DNA from: Verrucomicrobiota bacterium
GTDB taxonomy: Bacteria; Verrucomicrobiota; Verrucomicrobiia; Chthoniobacterales; UBA10450
Assembly: GCA_003221375.1 (NCBI GenBank)
Contig: QHRI01000113.1
Span: 1-5,642, forward strand
Direction of reading: 5' to 3'
Length of the DNA stretch: 5,642 nucleotides
Positions 1 through 5,642 of this stretch are shown in pieces (position 1 is the first letter of the stretch; every line of letters begins with the position of its first letter). The notes beneath the pieces were generated by a model, which was given only the letters and a program-made list of their open reading frames with translations, was not told the origin of the DNA and did not search any database. The position numbers and the translations under genes are program-made.

Positions 1-1167
1 ATCCCCTTTGGCTTGCTTGATATTGCCGCGGTTGTTGAAAGCGTTGACATTTTTCGGGTCCAACTCAATCGAGTGATTGTAATCGGCGAGCGCGCCGTCC
101 GCGTCGCCCTTGATGTTTTTGGCCAGAGCGCGGTTGCGGTACGCGATCGCGTTTTTTGCGTCGCGCTCGATCGCGCGAGTAAAATCTACGATCGCGCCGT
201 CGTTGTCACGCTTGCGCAATTTGGCCAGGCCGCGATCGCTGTAATAATCAGCGGTGTTCGGGCTCAGCTCGATTGCGCGACTCAAATCCGCGATCGCGCC
301 GTCGTAGTCCCCTTTCTGTAGCTTGAGTGCGCCGCGTTTGTAAACCGCCGTCACAGAGTTCGGGTCCAGCTCAATCGCGCGAGTGCAGTCCGCAATCGCG
401 CCGGTCATGTCGCCGTTAAACGCGCGAGCGCCGGCGCGATTTAGAAAACCTTCCGCGTCCGTCGGCTTCGGGCCCATGTCGAATTTGGATAAATCAATCG
501 GTTTGTTCTCCAACTCTTTCGGCGTTTCCAAGCCTTCCCATGCAGCTTCCGAAAGCTCGAAACCACTTGCGGCAATCAAATAGCCAAAACTGAACTTCAC
601 GCGCGTAGCACGACCTGTTTTGCCGCCGATGCCGGGCAATGAGCCTTCGAAATCGTGCAACAGCGCATTCTGATTTTTGTCATACAGTGGTCGCGCAAAC
701 GTCAACCGGACCGATGACCCCGTTCGATTTGCCGCGCGCGCTTCAAACGTCCATTCCACGCTGACGCGTACCCTGGATTTGCTGACGAGCTTCACTTCGC
801 TCGGGCCAAAATTGAATACCGCTTCCACGAGTTTAATCCAGGTGTCGAGCTTGGCCGCGGTTTGCTTATCAACCGGCCGACCGCTCTCGCCCCAGTTTTC
901 CGACTTCAGCCACGGTTTCCGGTGCTCGCTGCGCGCGAAAGTGCCCGCGTCGCATTGAATGCGTTCTGGTCCGTTGTCCGGATACCGCTGATAACCAAAC
1001 GAGGGCGCTGATTCTGAAATCGCTGAGAAATGCACGCCGGAATAAAAGTCCCGGCTGAATTCGATATTATCAGCGACGATCTTCGCGTCCTGCGCCTGCA
1101 ACGTTGAGAGGACGAGGACTGAACTGCCAACAACGATAACAACGATGTTTCTTATTACTGAAAGCAT
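1..1167 (-). CDS. Exported TPR-repeat protein with unknown N-terminal domain, 3' end cut by window edge
   Basis: The minus strand is open without a stop from the ATG at 1167 to base 1 (389 codons), so the C-terminus lies outside the window. Residues 1-26 look like a signal peptide: MLSVIRN, then a hydrophobic core IVVIVVGSSVLVLS and likely cleavage near A25/Q26. Residues 27-235 form a domain I do not recognise, rich in aromatic and charged residues (for example SVEWTFEARA at 136-145). From about residue 237 there are tetratricopeptide repeats exactly 34 residues apart: 237-270, 271-304, 305-338, 339-372 and a partial one from 373. Each complete unit has the GAIAD...AIELDPN-type second helix. 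TPRs form helical scaffolds for protein-protein contacts, so an envelope or periplasmic scaffold role is inferred. The start is supported by AAGGAG six bases upstream. The gene is divergent from the 198-residue exported protein gene. The real partner and function are unknown. Confidence 0.9.
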   Translation of the reverse strand, partial: MLSVIRNIVVIVVGSSVLVLSTLQAQDAKIVADNIEFSRDFYSGVHFSAISESAPSFGYQRYPDNGPERIQCDAGTFARSEHRKPWLKSENWGESGRPVDKQTAAKLDTWIKLVEAVFNFGPSEVKLVSKSRVRVSVEWTFEARAANRTGSSVRLTFARPLYDKNQNALLHDFEGSLPGIGGKTGRATRVKFSFGYLIAASGFELSEAAWEGLETPKELENKPIDLSKFDMGPKPTDAEGFLNRAGARAFNGDMTGAIADCTRAIELDPNSVTAVYKRGALKLQKGDYDGAIADLSRAIELSPNTADYYSDRGLAKLRKRDNDGAIVDFTRAIERDAKNAIAYRNRALAKNIKGDADGALADYNHSIELDPKNVNAFNNRGNIKQAKGD

Positions 1168-1173
1168 GGCCTA

Positions 1174-1179
1174 CTCCTT
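1174..1179 (-). promoter_or_regulatory. Shine-Dalgarno site of the TPR-protein gene
   Basis: On the minus strand AAGGAG lies six bases before the ATG at 1167. This is the best-placed ribosome binding site in the window, and it fixes the start of the TPR-protein gene. An in-frame TAG lies within the spacing (1171-1173), so the reading frame cannot extend further upstream. Confidence 0.8.
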
Positions 1180-1205
1180 CGAGGGCACCTTCTTCTTTGA
1201 AAACG

Positions 1206-1227
1206 ACCCGGAACTTGCGGGTTTTTT
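1206..1227 (+). terminator. Possible intrinsic terminator or leader hairpin
   Basis: On the plus strand ACCCG (1206-1210) and CGGGT (1218-1222) pair as a 5-bp stem around a 7-base loop, followed by further T residues to 1227. The shape is that of a weak intrinsic terminator. No plus-strand gene lies to its left; it could only stop antisense transcription coming out of the TPR gene. Read on the minus strand it would sit in the 5' leader of the TPR gene mRNA. The stem is short, so chance is a real alternative. Confidence 0.3.
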
Positions 1228-1361
1228 CATCAAAACGAACGGCGAATAGAACGGTTGAGTCGCCTGCAAAGGGCGAAGAGTGTCGCTACAAGGAGGTCAT
1301 TTCGATTTTTCATAAACTAAATACGGATCAAGATCGCCACTTGTTTCAAAGAATCGAAGAT

Positions 1362-1403
1362 TGCCTGCGTTGAGATCGGCAGGCAGGCACGCAGACGAGC
1401 CGA
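1362..1403. repeat. GC-rich nested inverted repeat with GGCA triplication
   Basis: TGCCTGC (1362-1368) and GCAGGCA (1379-1385) form a perfect 7-bp stem with a 10-base loop. Overlapping alternatives are CTGCGT (1365-1370) with ACGCAG (1389-1394), and TCGGC (1376-1380) with GCCGA (1399-1403). GGCA occurs three times in a row at 1378-1389. The stems are mutually exclusive, so the DNA or RNA could switch between folds. No T-run follows, so it is not an intrinsic terminator. It could be a dispersed intergenic repeat or a regulatory structure; a single copy cannot tell which. Confidence 0.5.
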
Positions 1404-1478
1404 CTGGAGGGTTTTCAGGCTGCCAGATTAAGGAATTTGAACGTGCATTGTCAATGTCTGAGTAGTTAGCATTGCGAC

Positions 1479-2075
1479 ATGACCCGGTACCGAATCGCGA
1501 CACTAACGATGTCGATGTTGATGTCCGCCTCCGTCCTTGCAGCAAACCCTTTTCTTGATGCTAAAGACGACGAGGCCGTGTCCGCCACATTTCGAGGGAG
1601 CGAGTGGGGGGACGAAATTCAGAAGCACGAAATCCCACTCACAGCGCGAGTGGTCACAACGCGCATCGCCAACATGCCGTGGGGCGCGATTTTCAAAATC
1701 GAATTTACGGATCTCAAATCGAGCGCGCAGCAGAAGCGTGAAATTCGGCCGGATTATTTCATCGTGACAGACGATCGCATCATTCTGCTGAATGAAGAGG
1801 ACAATGACGCCGCCGTTAAGAAATTTTCAGCGATGGATAAACCGCCGGCATTCGACCCGGGCGACGTATACGGAATTACGACTGGTAAATTCAGTCATGA
1901 AGATGGTTTATGGAAAACGACAATTAGCGTAAAAGGCGATTTATGCGTTTATGATTCGAACCATCCCTCCGGTCATTTCAAAAAGATCGTTTGGAAAAAA
2001 GGCGTGGGATTGATTGAGTACGCGAGCGGCTACGGCGCACGCAAGGACGGCTATCGTTTGAAGCGGCAGAAATGA
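1479..2075 (+). CDS. Exported protein of unknown function (198 aa)
   Basis: Residues 1-22 look like a Sec signal peptide: MTRYRIATL followed by the hydrophobic stretch TMSMLMSASVLAA, with probable cleavage after VLA or VLAA. There is no lipobox cysteine; the only cysteine is C156. The mature part is mixed charged and hydrophobic with alternating patterns suggesting beta strands (IFKIEFTDL near 71-79, DYFIVTDDRIILL near 92-104). It ends in a glycine/tyrosine-rich tail that includes VWKKGVGLIEYASGYG (171-186). I do not recognise the family. The W-x-x-GVGL-x-x-Y pattern is reminiscent of C-terminal strands in some envelope proteins, but that is only an impression. No clear Shine-Dalgarno site precedes the ATG; this start was kept because it gives the signal peptide a normal basic n-region. 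Internal ATGs at 1509, 1515 and 1521 would shorten that region. An export location is likely; the role is unknown. Confidence 0.8.
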   Translation: MTRYRIATLTMSMLMSASVLAANPFLDAKDDEAVSATFRGSEWGDEIQKHEIPLTARVVTTRIANMPWGAIFKIEFTDLKSSAQQKREIRPDYFIVTDDRIILLNEEDNDAAVKKFSAMDKPPAFDPGDVYGITTGKFSHEDGLWKTTISVKGDLCVYDSNHPSGHFKKIVWKKGVGLIEYASGYGARKDGYRLKRQK

Positions 2076-2125
2076 ACGGTGCCAAGGAGCGGCGACCAAT
2101 CTCATTAAGCGCCTACAATTCGTGT

Positions 2126-2218
2126 TGTCATGTTGGGCAAAGCGAAATATCTCTGGCTATTCCTGTAGGCAACCGCTCCAGAAACAATCCGGGATTCTTT
2201 GCTCTACTCAGAATGACA
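2126..2218. repeat. REP/MITE-like imperfect palindrome upstream of recQ
   Basis: The 93-bp segment begins TGTCAT (2126-2131) and ends ATGACA (2213-2218). Folding the two ends together, 20 of the outer 30 positions are complementary without gaps, including GGCAAAG-like and ATC-rich blocks. The arms resemble a family of palindromic intergenic repeats (TGTCATTCTGAGCGAAGCG type) that I recall from many environmental bacterial genomes; this is from memory, not a search. There is no coding capacity and no evident target-site duplication. It ends 7 bp before the ATG at 2226, so it may be transcribed in the recQ leader or act as a boundary. It fills most of the 150-bp spacer after the exported-protein gene. 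Confidence 0.6.
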
Positions 2219-2225
2219 TCCTGCG

Positions 2226-4394
2226 ATGGCTTGTAGGACCAACGCCGTGGATCTGATTGCGACGCTTAAGAAACACTTCGGGTACGACCAATTCCGGCCG
2301 CTGCAACGAGAAATCATCAGCGATGCGCTGGCCGGACGCGATGTGTTTGTGCTCATGCCGACCGGTGGCGGGAAGTCACTCTGTTTTCAATTGCCGGCTT
2401 TGGTTCGCGATGGCCTGACCATTGTGGTCTCGCCACTGATCTCGCTCATGAAAGATCAGGTGGACGCTCTGCAAACCAGCGGGATCCCGGCAACTTACTT
2501 GAATTCGACGCTGGACCGGAAGGATGCTGGGGCGCGCTGGCGGGGGCTGCATCTCGGTGAGTACCGGATGCTTTACGTGGCGCCGGAGCGGTTGATGCTC
2601 GGCACGTTCTTGGAGCGCGCAGTGAACTGGAACATCGCGCAGTTCGCCATCGACGAGGCACATTGCATCAGCGAATGGGGTCACGATTTCCGGCCCGAAT
2701 ATCGTGAGCTCAAGAAACTGCGCACGCATTTTCCGGACGTGCCAATGATGGCACTCACCGCAACGGCCACCGAACGGGTGCGGGCCGATATTGTGAAACA
2801 ACTGAAGCTACGGGAGCCGCGCTGTTATGTCGCGAGCTTTGACCGCGCCAATCTTACTTACCGCGTTGTTCCAAAAACAACGCCGTACGAACTACTGCTC
2901 GAGTTCATCCGCAGCAGACCCGATGATAGCGGCATCGTTTACTGCGCGAGCCGAAAGAGCGCCGAGTCCCTGGCCCGTAATCTCAACGAAGATGGCATCA
3001 ATTCGAAACCATATCACGCCGGCCTAACAAGTTCCGACCGGACGAAAAATCAGGAAGCGTTCCTGAGAGATGATGTCCGCGTGGTCACTGCGACCATTGC
3101 GTTTGGAATGGGCATTAACAAACCAAACGTCCGCTTCGTGATTCACTACGATCTCCCGAAAAACCTGGAGAGCTATTATCAGGAGACCGGGCGCGCCGGC
3201 CGGGACGGATTGCCAAGCGAATGCGTGCTGCTATTCAGCGCGAGCGATGTCGCCAAGCAACTCCATTTCATCGACGAAAAGAGTGAGCCCGAAGGACGAA
3301 TCGCCCGGGCGCAACTTCAACAAATGGTCCATTACGCCGAGACGCGCGAATGCCGGCGCGTGACCTTGCTCCGATATTTTGGCGAAGAATATAAAAAGTC
3401 ATCGTGTGAAGGATGCGACAATTGCCTCAACCCACGCGAGACGTTCGATGGTACGATTCTGGCGCAGAAATTTCTTTCCTGCGTCCATCGAATCCACGCG
3501 AAAAGCGGATTCGGCTTTGGATTGAATCATATCGTCGATGTTTTGCGCGGCGCAGATACACAGGGAATCCGGCAACGAGGACACAACGGGTTATCCACTT
3601 ACGGCATTGGCGCCGAATTGAAACGCGAAGCCTGGCAGGCGATCGGACGCGAGCTGCTGCGGCTGGGATTCATCGAATGCGCGCCAGGAAAATTTGCTAC
3701 CTTGAGTCTGACACCGGCTGGCCGCGACGCTTTACGACACCGTACCCCAATCACACTCACGAAGCAGATTGAAGTTGTCGCACGGGATCGAAAGCCTCGT
3801 GCGGGCGCAATCGAATGCGACGAATCGTTGTTCGCGCGTTTACGGGGCCTTCGCCGTGAGCTCGCCGACGAACGCAATGTGCCGGCTTACGTCATCTTCT
3901 CCGATGTCTCGCTCCGTGAAATGGCGAGAAATTATCCAACGACCACGACCGAGTTTCGGCGAATTCCCGGCGTGGGCGAGCAAAAGCTGAAGGATTTTGC
4001 GGAGGCGTTCCTGAGCGAAATCAAAAATTATCTCGCTGCGAACCCACGCCGGACATTTTCCAACACTCCGGAGCCTTTGCGCCGGTCGCGCCGTAGCCGT
4101 CTGAACGACAGCCAGAGAGAAACGCTACGCCGTTTTCGGGACGGCGAATCCGTAGAGGATATTTGTCGTGCGCGCGGATTTACGCGGAGCACCATTTACG
4201 ATCATCTGGAAGCCGCGATCAAATCGGGCGAATCACTCGAACTTGAGCGGTTCTTCACTGCGGCGCAACGCGAGGAAATCGCGTCAGCATTTCGGAATGT
4301 CGCTGATGGCAAGCTTGCAGATGTAAGATCACTGCTTCACTGCAATTACGACTATGACGAACTGCGCGTCTTTCGCGCGCTGGCTGCCCACTGA
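2226..4394 (+). CDS. recQ: ATP-dependent DNA helicase RecQ with C-terminal HTH extension
   Basis: RecQ helicases unwind DNA 3' to 5' in recombination and replication-fork repair, in the cytoplasm on the nucleoid. All hallmark motifs are present: motif 0 FGYDQFRPLQ (18-27), Walker A PTGGGKS (45-51), DEAH box (143-146), the aromatic-rich loop ISEWGHDFRPEYR (148-160), motif III ALTATAT (176-182), motif V around ATIAFGMGINKPNVRF (289-304) and motif VI ETGRAGRDG (320-328). Four zinc-ligand cysteines follow at C376, C394, C397 and C400. Then come an RQC winged-helix region (about 406-515), an HRDC domain (about 532-606, with IPGVGEQKL at 580-588) and a basic linker (PLRRSRRSR, 617-625). A C-terminal helix-turn-helix region of HTH_40 type ends the protein (about 625-715). 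At 722 residues it is about 110 longer than E. coli RecQ (about 609), and the tail explains the difference. The ATG at 2226 has no Shine-Dalgarno site. The in-frame GTG at 2247 has AGGA eight bases upstream, gives a 715-residue protein and may be the true start. No frameshift or lost catalytic residue is visible. Confidence 0.97.
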   Translation: MACRTNAVDLIATLKKHFGYDQFRPLQREIISDALAGRDVFVLMPTGGGKSLCFQLPALVRDGLTIVVSPLISLMKDQVDALQTSGIPATYLNSTLDRKDAGARWRGLHLGEYRMLYVAPERLMLGTFLERAVNWNIAQFAIDEAHCISEWGHDFRPEYRELKKLRTHFPDVPMMALTATATERVRADIVKQLKLREPRCYVASFDRANLTYRVVPKTTPYELLLEFIRSRPDDSGIVYCASRKSAESLARNLNEDGINSKPYHAGLTSSDRTKNQEAFLRDDVRVVTATIAFGMGINKPNVRFVIHYDLPKNLESYYQETGRAGRDGLPSECVLLFSASDVAKQLHFIDEKSEPEGRIARAQLQQMVHYAETRECRRVTLLRYFGEEYKKSSCEGCDNCLNPRETFDGTILAQKFLSCVHRIHAKSGFGFGLNHIVDVLRGADTQGIRQRGHNGLSTYGIGAELKREAWQAIGRELLRLGFIECAPGKFATLSLTPAGRDALRHRTPITLTKQIEVVARDRKPRAGAIECDESLFARLRGLRRELADERNVPAYVIFSDVSLREMARNYPTTTTEFRRIPGVGEQKLKDFAEAFLSEIKNYLAANPRRTFSNTPEPLRRSRRSRLNDSQRETLRRFRDGESVEDICRARGFTRSTIYDHLEAAIKSGESLELERFFTAAQREEIASAFRNVADGKLADVRSLLHCNYDYDELRVFRALAAH
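2235..2249 (+). promoter_or_regulatory. Candidate ribosome binding site and alternative GTG start of recQ
   Basis: AGGA at 2235-2238 stands eight bases before an in-frame GTG at 2247. Starting there removes seven residues (MACRTNA) that belong to no RecQ motif, and leaves ten residues before the FGY of motif 0, a usual leader length in the family. The ATG at 2226 has only the end of the palindromic repeat in front of it. Confidence 0.45.
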
Positions 4395-4552
4395 CGGTTG
4401 TCGCGTGAAGCAGCAAAACCGCCGGAAGTCGCTTCAAACCGCCGCGAAATTCTTTGCGCGTGCTAGGGCTGTTTCCCCGCGACTCTTCGCGTAAAATCGA
4501 TTCTTTTCTCTCGACAATTTATTAATTTTCTGGCGAGAAGTTACGCCGGGCT
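4395..4552. other. Spacer between recQ and the DUF4239 gene, with hairpins but no clear terminator
   Basis: This 158-bp spacer holds TGAAGC (4406-4411) paired with GCTTCA (4431-4436), and a tighter hairpin CGCGA (4478-4482) / TCGCG (4487-4491) with a 4-base loop. AAACCGCCG also occurs twice, 22 bases apart. Neither hairpin is followed by a proper T-run, so recQ may end by a Rho-dependent route. The right third (4499-4530) is notably AT-rich compared with its surroundings, as expected for a promoter. Confidence 0.45.
4497..4525 (+). promoter_or_regulatory. Weak sigma-70-like promoter candidate for the DUF4239 gene
   Basis: TCGATT (4497-4502) and TATTAA (4520-4525) are separated by 17 bases and match the -35 and -10 consensus at 3 of 6 and 4 of 6 positions. 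They lie in the most AT-rich part of the spacer, about 27 bases before the GTG start. The match is weak and promoter preferences of the host are unknown. Confidence 0.25.
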
Positions 4553-5332
4553 GTGCAATTCTTACTTAACTTACCGCCGCCGATTTCGTTTTTCGTCGTC
4601 TCGGCGATTACGACCTCGTTCGCCCTGGCAGGTCTTTATCTGGTGCGAAGAAGGTATTCCGCGGATGTGCTAAAGGAGAACCACGAGGTAGCAGCAATTA
4701 TCTTCAATGCCTTCGGACTGTTTTACGGTGTGCTGCTCGCGTTTGTGGTTTTTGTTACGTGGAGTGGGTACGACGACGCCACGAAGAACCTCCAACTGGA
4801 AGCCAATGAGGTCGCTGACATTTTTCACATAACAAGCGTATTCCCCAACCCGGCGGGTGAAACGATACGGCAAACACTAATGGAATATGTCACTTCGGTG
4901 TATAACGATGAACTGAAGAGAATGTCACAAGGCGAGGTAGGCCTCCATTCCACCCCAGCAATGGAAAAGCTTCTAACGGTATTCTATCAGGTCGATGAGA
5001 AATCGGTTCCCAACAGCGAGATCTACGCCGAAGCATTAAAGCGGTTAAATGACCTAGCTCAGTATCGTCGACTCAGAATATTTGCGGGGAACGACACCGT
5101 GCCACCCGTTGTCTGGTTGGTCCTACTTGTTGGCAGCGTGATCAGTATTTCGTACACCTACTTCTTCGGAATGAAGAACATTAGGGCGCAATATCTGATT
5201 GCGGCGTCGCTTACGGTAACGATTACGATGATTTTGTTTTTGATCTATGTCTTGGATCACCCGTTTACAGGGACAAGCAAGGTAAGCGCGCAACCATTGA
5301 AAGACGTGATGGACATAATGCAAAAGGATTGA
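4553..5332 (+). CDS. DUF4239 (bestrophin-like) four-helix membrane protein
   Basis: The 259-residue protein has four hydrophobic segments: about 10-31, 47-71, 184-206 and 212-234. A hydrophilic, mainly helical region (72-183) lies between the two pairs. The second segment carries the family-like pattern NHEVAAIIFNAFGLFYGVLL followed by AFVVFVTW. An acidic helix (LEANEVADIF) follows it, then YRRLRI (171-176) near the end of the soluble region, and LDHPFTG (234-240) comes after the last helix. This arrangement matches what I know of the DUF4239/bestrophin-like family. Such proteins sit in the inner membrane; their biochemical function is not established, and channel activity is only suggested by the name. 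The start is GTG at 4553; GAGAAG lies 12 bases upstream, rather far, and an in-frame TAA at 4523-4525 rules out any long extension. The gene lies 158 bp after recQ and is probably transcribed separately. Confidence 0.88.
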   Translation: MQFLLNLPPPISFFVVSAITTSFALAGLYLVRRRYSADVLKENHEVAAIIFNAFGLFYGVLLAFVVFVTWSGYDDATKNLQLEANEVADIFHITSVFPNPAGETIRQTLMEYVTSVYNDELKRMSQGEVGLHSTPAMEKLLTVFYQVDEKSVPNSEIYAEALKRLNDLAQYRRLRIFAGNDTVPPVVWLVLLVGSVISISYTYFFGMKNIRAQYLIAASLTVTITMILFLIYVLDHPFTGTSKVSAQPLKDVMDIMQKD

Positions 5333-5340
5333 GCGTTGTG

Positions 5341-5368
5341 GCCGTCTCGAAAGCTTCGGCAGATTTTT
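5341..5368 (+). terminator. Possible weak intrinsic terminator after the DUF4239 gene
   Basis: GCCG (5341-5344) and CGGC (5357-5360) can pair across a 12-base loop, with an alternative CGAA/TTCG hairpin inside. TTTTT follows at 5364-5368. The position, nine bases after the TGA at 5330-5332 and in the 34-bp gap between convergent genes, fits a terminator. The stem is only four base pairs, so the call is weak. The T-run overlaps the stop codon of the opposing DUF3008 gene. Confidence 0.35.
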
Positions 5369-5555
5369 AACGCCGCTTCTTCTTTGTCGGTTTTCCTTTG
5401 CGCTTGGTCTTGGCCATTTTGCGGAGCTCTGCTTTGCTCATCGATTTGTACATCCCTCGCGAAGCACCTTTGAGTGACGACTTGGAACGTTTACCGCGCT
5501 TAGCCGAAAGCGCGGCCCCAGCGGCCATTTGCTGTTTCTTTGATTTTGCAGGCAT
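5367..5555 (-). CDS. DUF3008-family small, highly basic protein
   Basis: The 62-residue product begins MPAKSKKQQMAAGAALSAKR and continues with LKGASRGMYKSMSKAEL and a TKRKGKP motif. This is the pattern I know from DUF3008 proteins, about 60 residues long and found in several bacterial phyla. Their function is not established. Lysine and arginine make up 24 of 62 residues and the only acidic residue is E43; the C-terminus is KPTKKKRR. Such composition suggests nucleic-acid or other polyanion binding, which is an inference. The frame stays open upstream to a GTG at 5606, but the conserved MPAKSK start argues for the ATG at 5555. No clear Shine-Dalgarno site precedes either start. The gene is convergent with the DUF4239 gene, with 34 bp between the stop codons. 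It has no transmembrane segment or signal peptide. Confidence 0.88.
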   Translation of the reverse strand: MPAKSKKQQMAAGAALSAKRGKRSKSSLKGASRGMYKSMSKAELRKMAKTKRKGKPTKKKRR

Positions 5556-5642
5556 ACAAATAAGTTTCGCATCTGACACACGTCGCGGTTCTGTCCCCGA
5601 TTTCACGAAGGAGCAGTTGACGGGGGCCTGTCAGCCAAACTT

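Larger units (their letters stand above)
1168..1478. other. Divergent intergenic region between two exported-protein genes
   Basis: This 311-bp stretch separates the starts of the TPR gene (leftward) and the 198-residue exported protein gene (rightward), so it should hold promoters for both. I see no convincing sigma-70 boxes for either. It does hold the TPR ribosome binding site (1174-1179), a terminator-like hairpin (1206-1227) and a nested GC-rich inverted repeat with (GGCA)3 near 1362-1403. An open frame on the minus strand (1297-1545) starts at TTG inside the neighbouring gene, has no ribosome binding site and is not called as a gene. Confidence 0.6.

Noticed and set aside
137..300. Several GCGATCGC palindromes resembling cyanobacterial HIP1
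   Set aside because: They all fall in the codons for the repeated GAI(A/V)D segment of the TPR units and recur with the 102-bp repeat, so they reflect protein repeats, not a genome-wide octamer signature.
13..958. Three plus-strand open frames of 66-102 codons at 13-321, 383-583 and 677-958
   Set aside because: They are antisense to the TPR gene, have no family resemblance, and their repetitive residues mirror the TPR codons.
1171..1230. Minus-strand 19-codon frame MKKPASSGSFSKKKVPSKE ending three bases before the TPR gene start
   Set aside because: It has no ribosome binding site and its lysine content follows from the T-run and CTTCTT stretch. It could be a leader peptide, but nothing supports translation.
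1290..1297. Perfect plus-strand Shine-Dalgarno sequence AAGGAGGT
   Set aside because: No ATG, GTG or TTG lies at a suitable distance after it; the following frame would need ATT as start and ends within about 25 codons. Taken as chance.
1297..1545. Minus-strand open frame of 82 codons ending in GDLDPYLVYEKSK
   Set aside because: It starts at TTG inside the signal-peptide coding region of the opposite-strand gene, has no ribosome binding site, and its middle is the GGCA inverted repeat. No family is recognised, so it is more likely a chance frame or gene remnant.
4553..5555. Possible two-gene defence or stress module formed by the DUF4239 and DUF3008 genes
   Set aside because: The genes are convergent, so not an operon, and neither family has an established defence role. 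Adjacency alone in one window is not evidence.
5618..5633. TGAC/GTCA inverted repeat near the right edge
   Set aside because: Only four base pairs, no T-run, and the neighbouring sequence is missing; it cannot be judged.

Overview
This is a bacterial chromosomal segment of roughly balanced base composition. It holds five protein-coding genes, one of them cut by the left edge, separated by short intergenic spacers. No rRNA, tRNA, CRISPR array, transposase or phage gene is visible. The host cannot be fixed from this sequence alone. The secreted TPR protein with consecutive 34-residue GAIADYxRAIELDPx-type units, the loose gene spacing and the dispersed-looking palindromic repeat resemble soil Verrucomicrobiota or Acidobacteriota genomes. 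That is an impression, not a proof.

Layout: (1) 1-1167, minus strand: the 5' part of a gene for an exported protein with an unrecognised N-terminal domain and at least four and a half TPR repeats; its 3' end lies beyond the window. (2) 1168-1478: a 311-bp divergent intergenic region with a strong ribosome binding site for the TPR gene, a terminator-like hairpin and a GC-rich nested inverted repeat. (3) 1479-2075, plus strand: a small exported protein of unknown function. (4) 2076-2225: a spacer almost filled by a 93-bp imperfect palindrome (2126-2218) of REP/MITE type. (5) 2226-4394, plus strand: recQ, a complete RecQ-family DNA helicase with helicase core, zinc/RQC, HRDC and an additional C-terminal helix-turn-helix region. 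(6) 4395-4552: a spacer with hairpins and a weak promoter candidate. (7) 4553-5332, plus strand: a four-helix membrane protein of the DUF4239 (bestrophin-like) family, starting at GTG. (8) 5367-5555, minus strand: a 62-residue, extremely basic DUF3008-family protein, convergent with the membrane protein gene.

The genes do not form an obvious pathway or operon. Orientation changes twice, and the plus-strand genes lie 150 bp or more apart, so each is probably transcribed on its own. RecQ is a housekeeping recombination and repair enzyme; the other four are poorly characterised or unknown. I found no convincing new multi-gene system. The most interesting items are the palindromic repeat abutting recQ, the unusual N-terminal domain of the TPR protein, the very basic DUF3008 protein and the structured divergent intergenic region.
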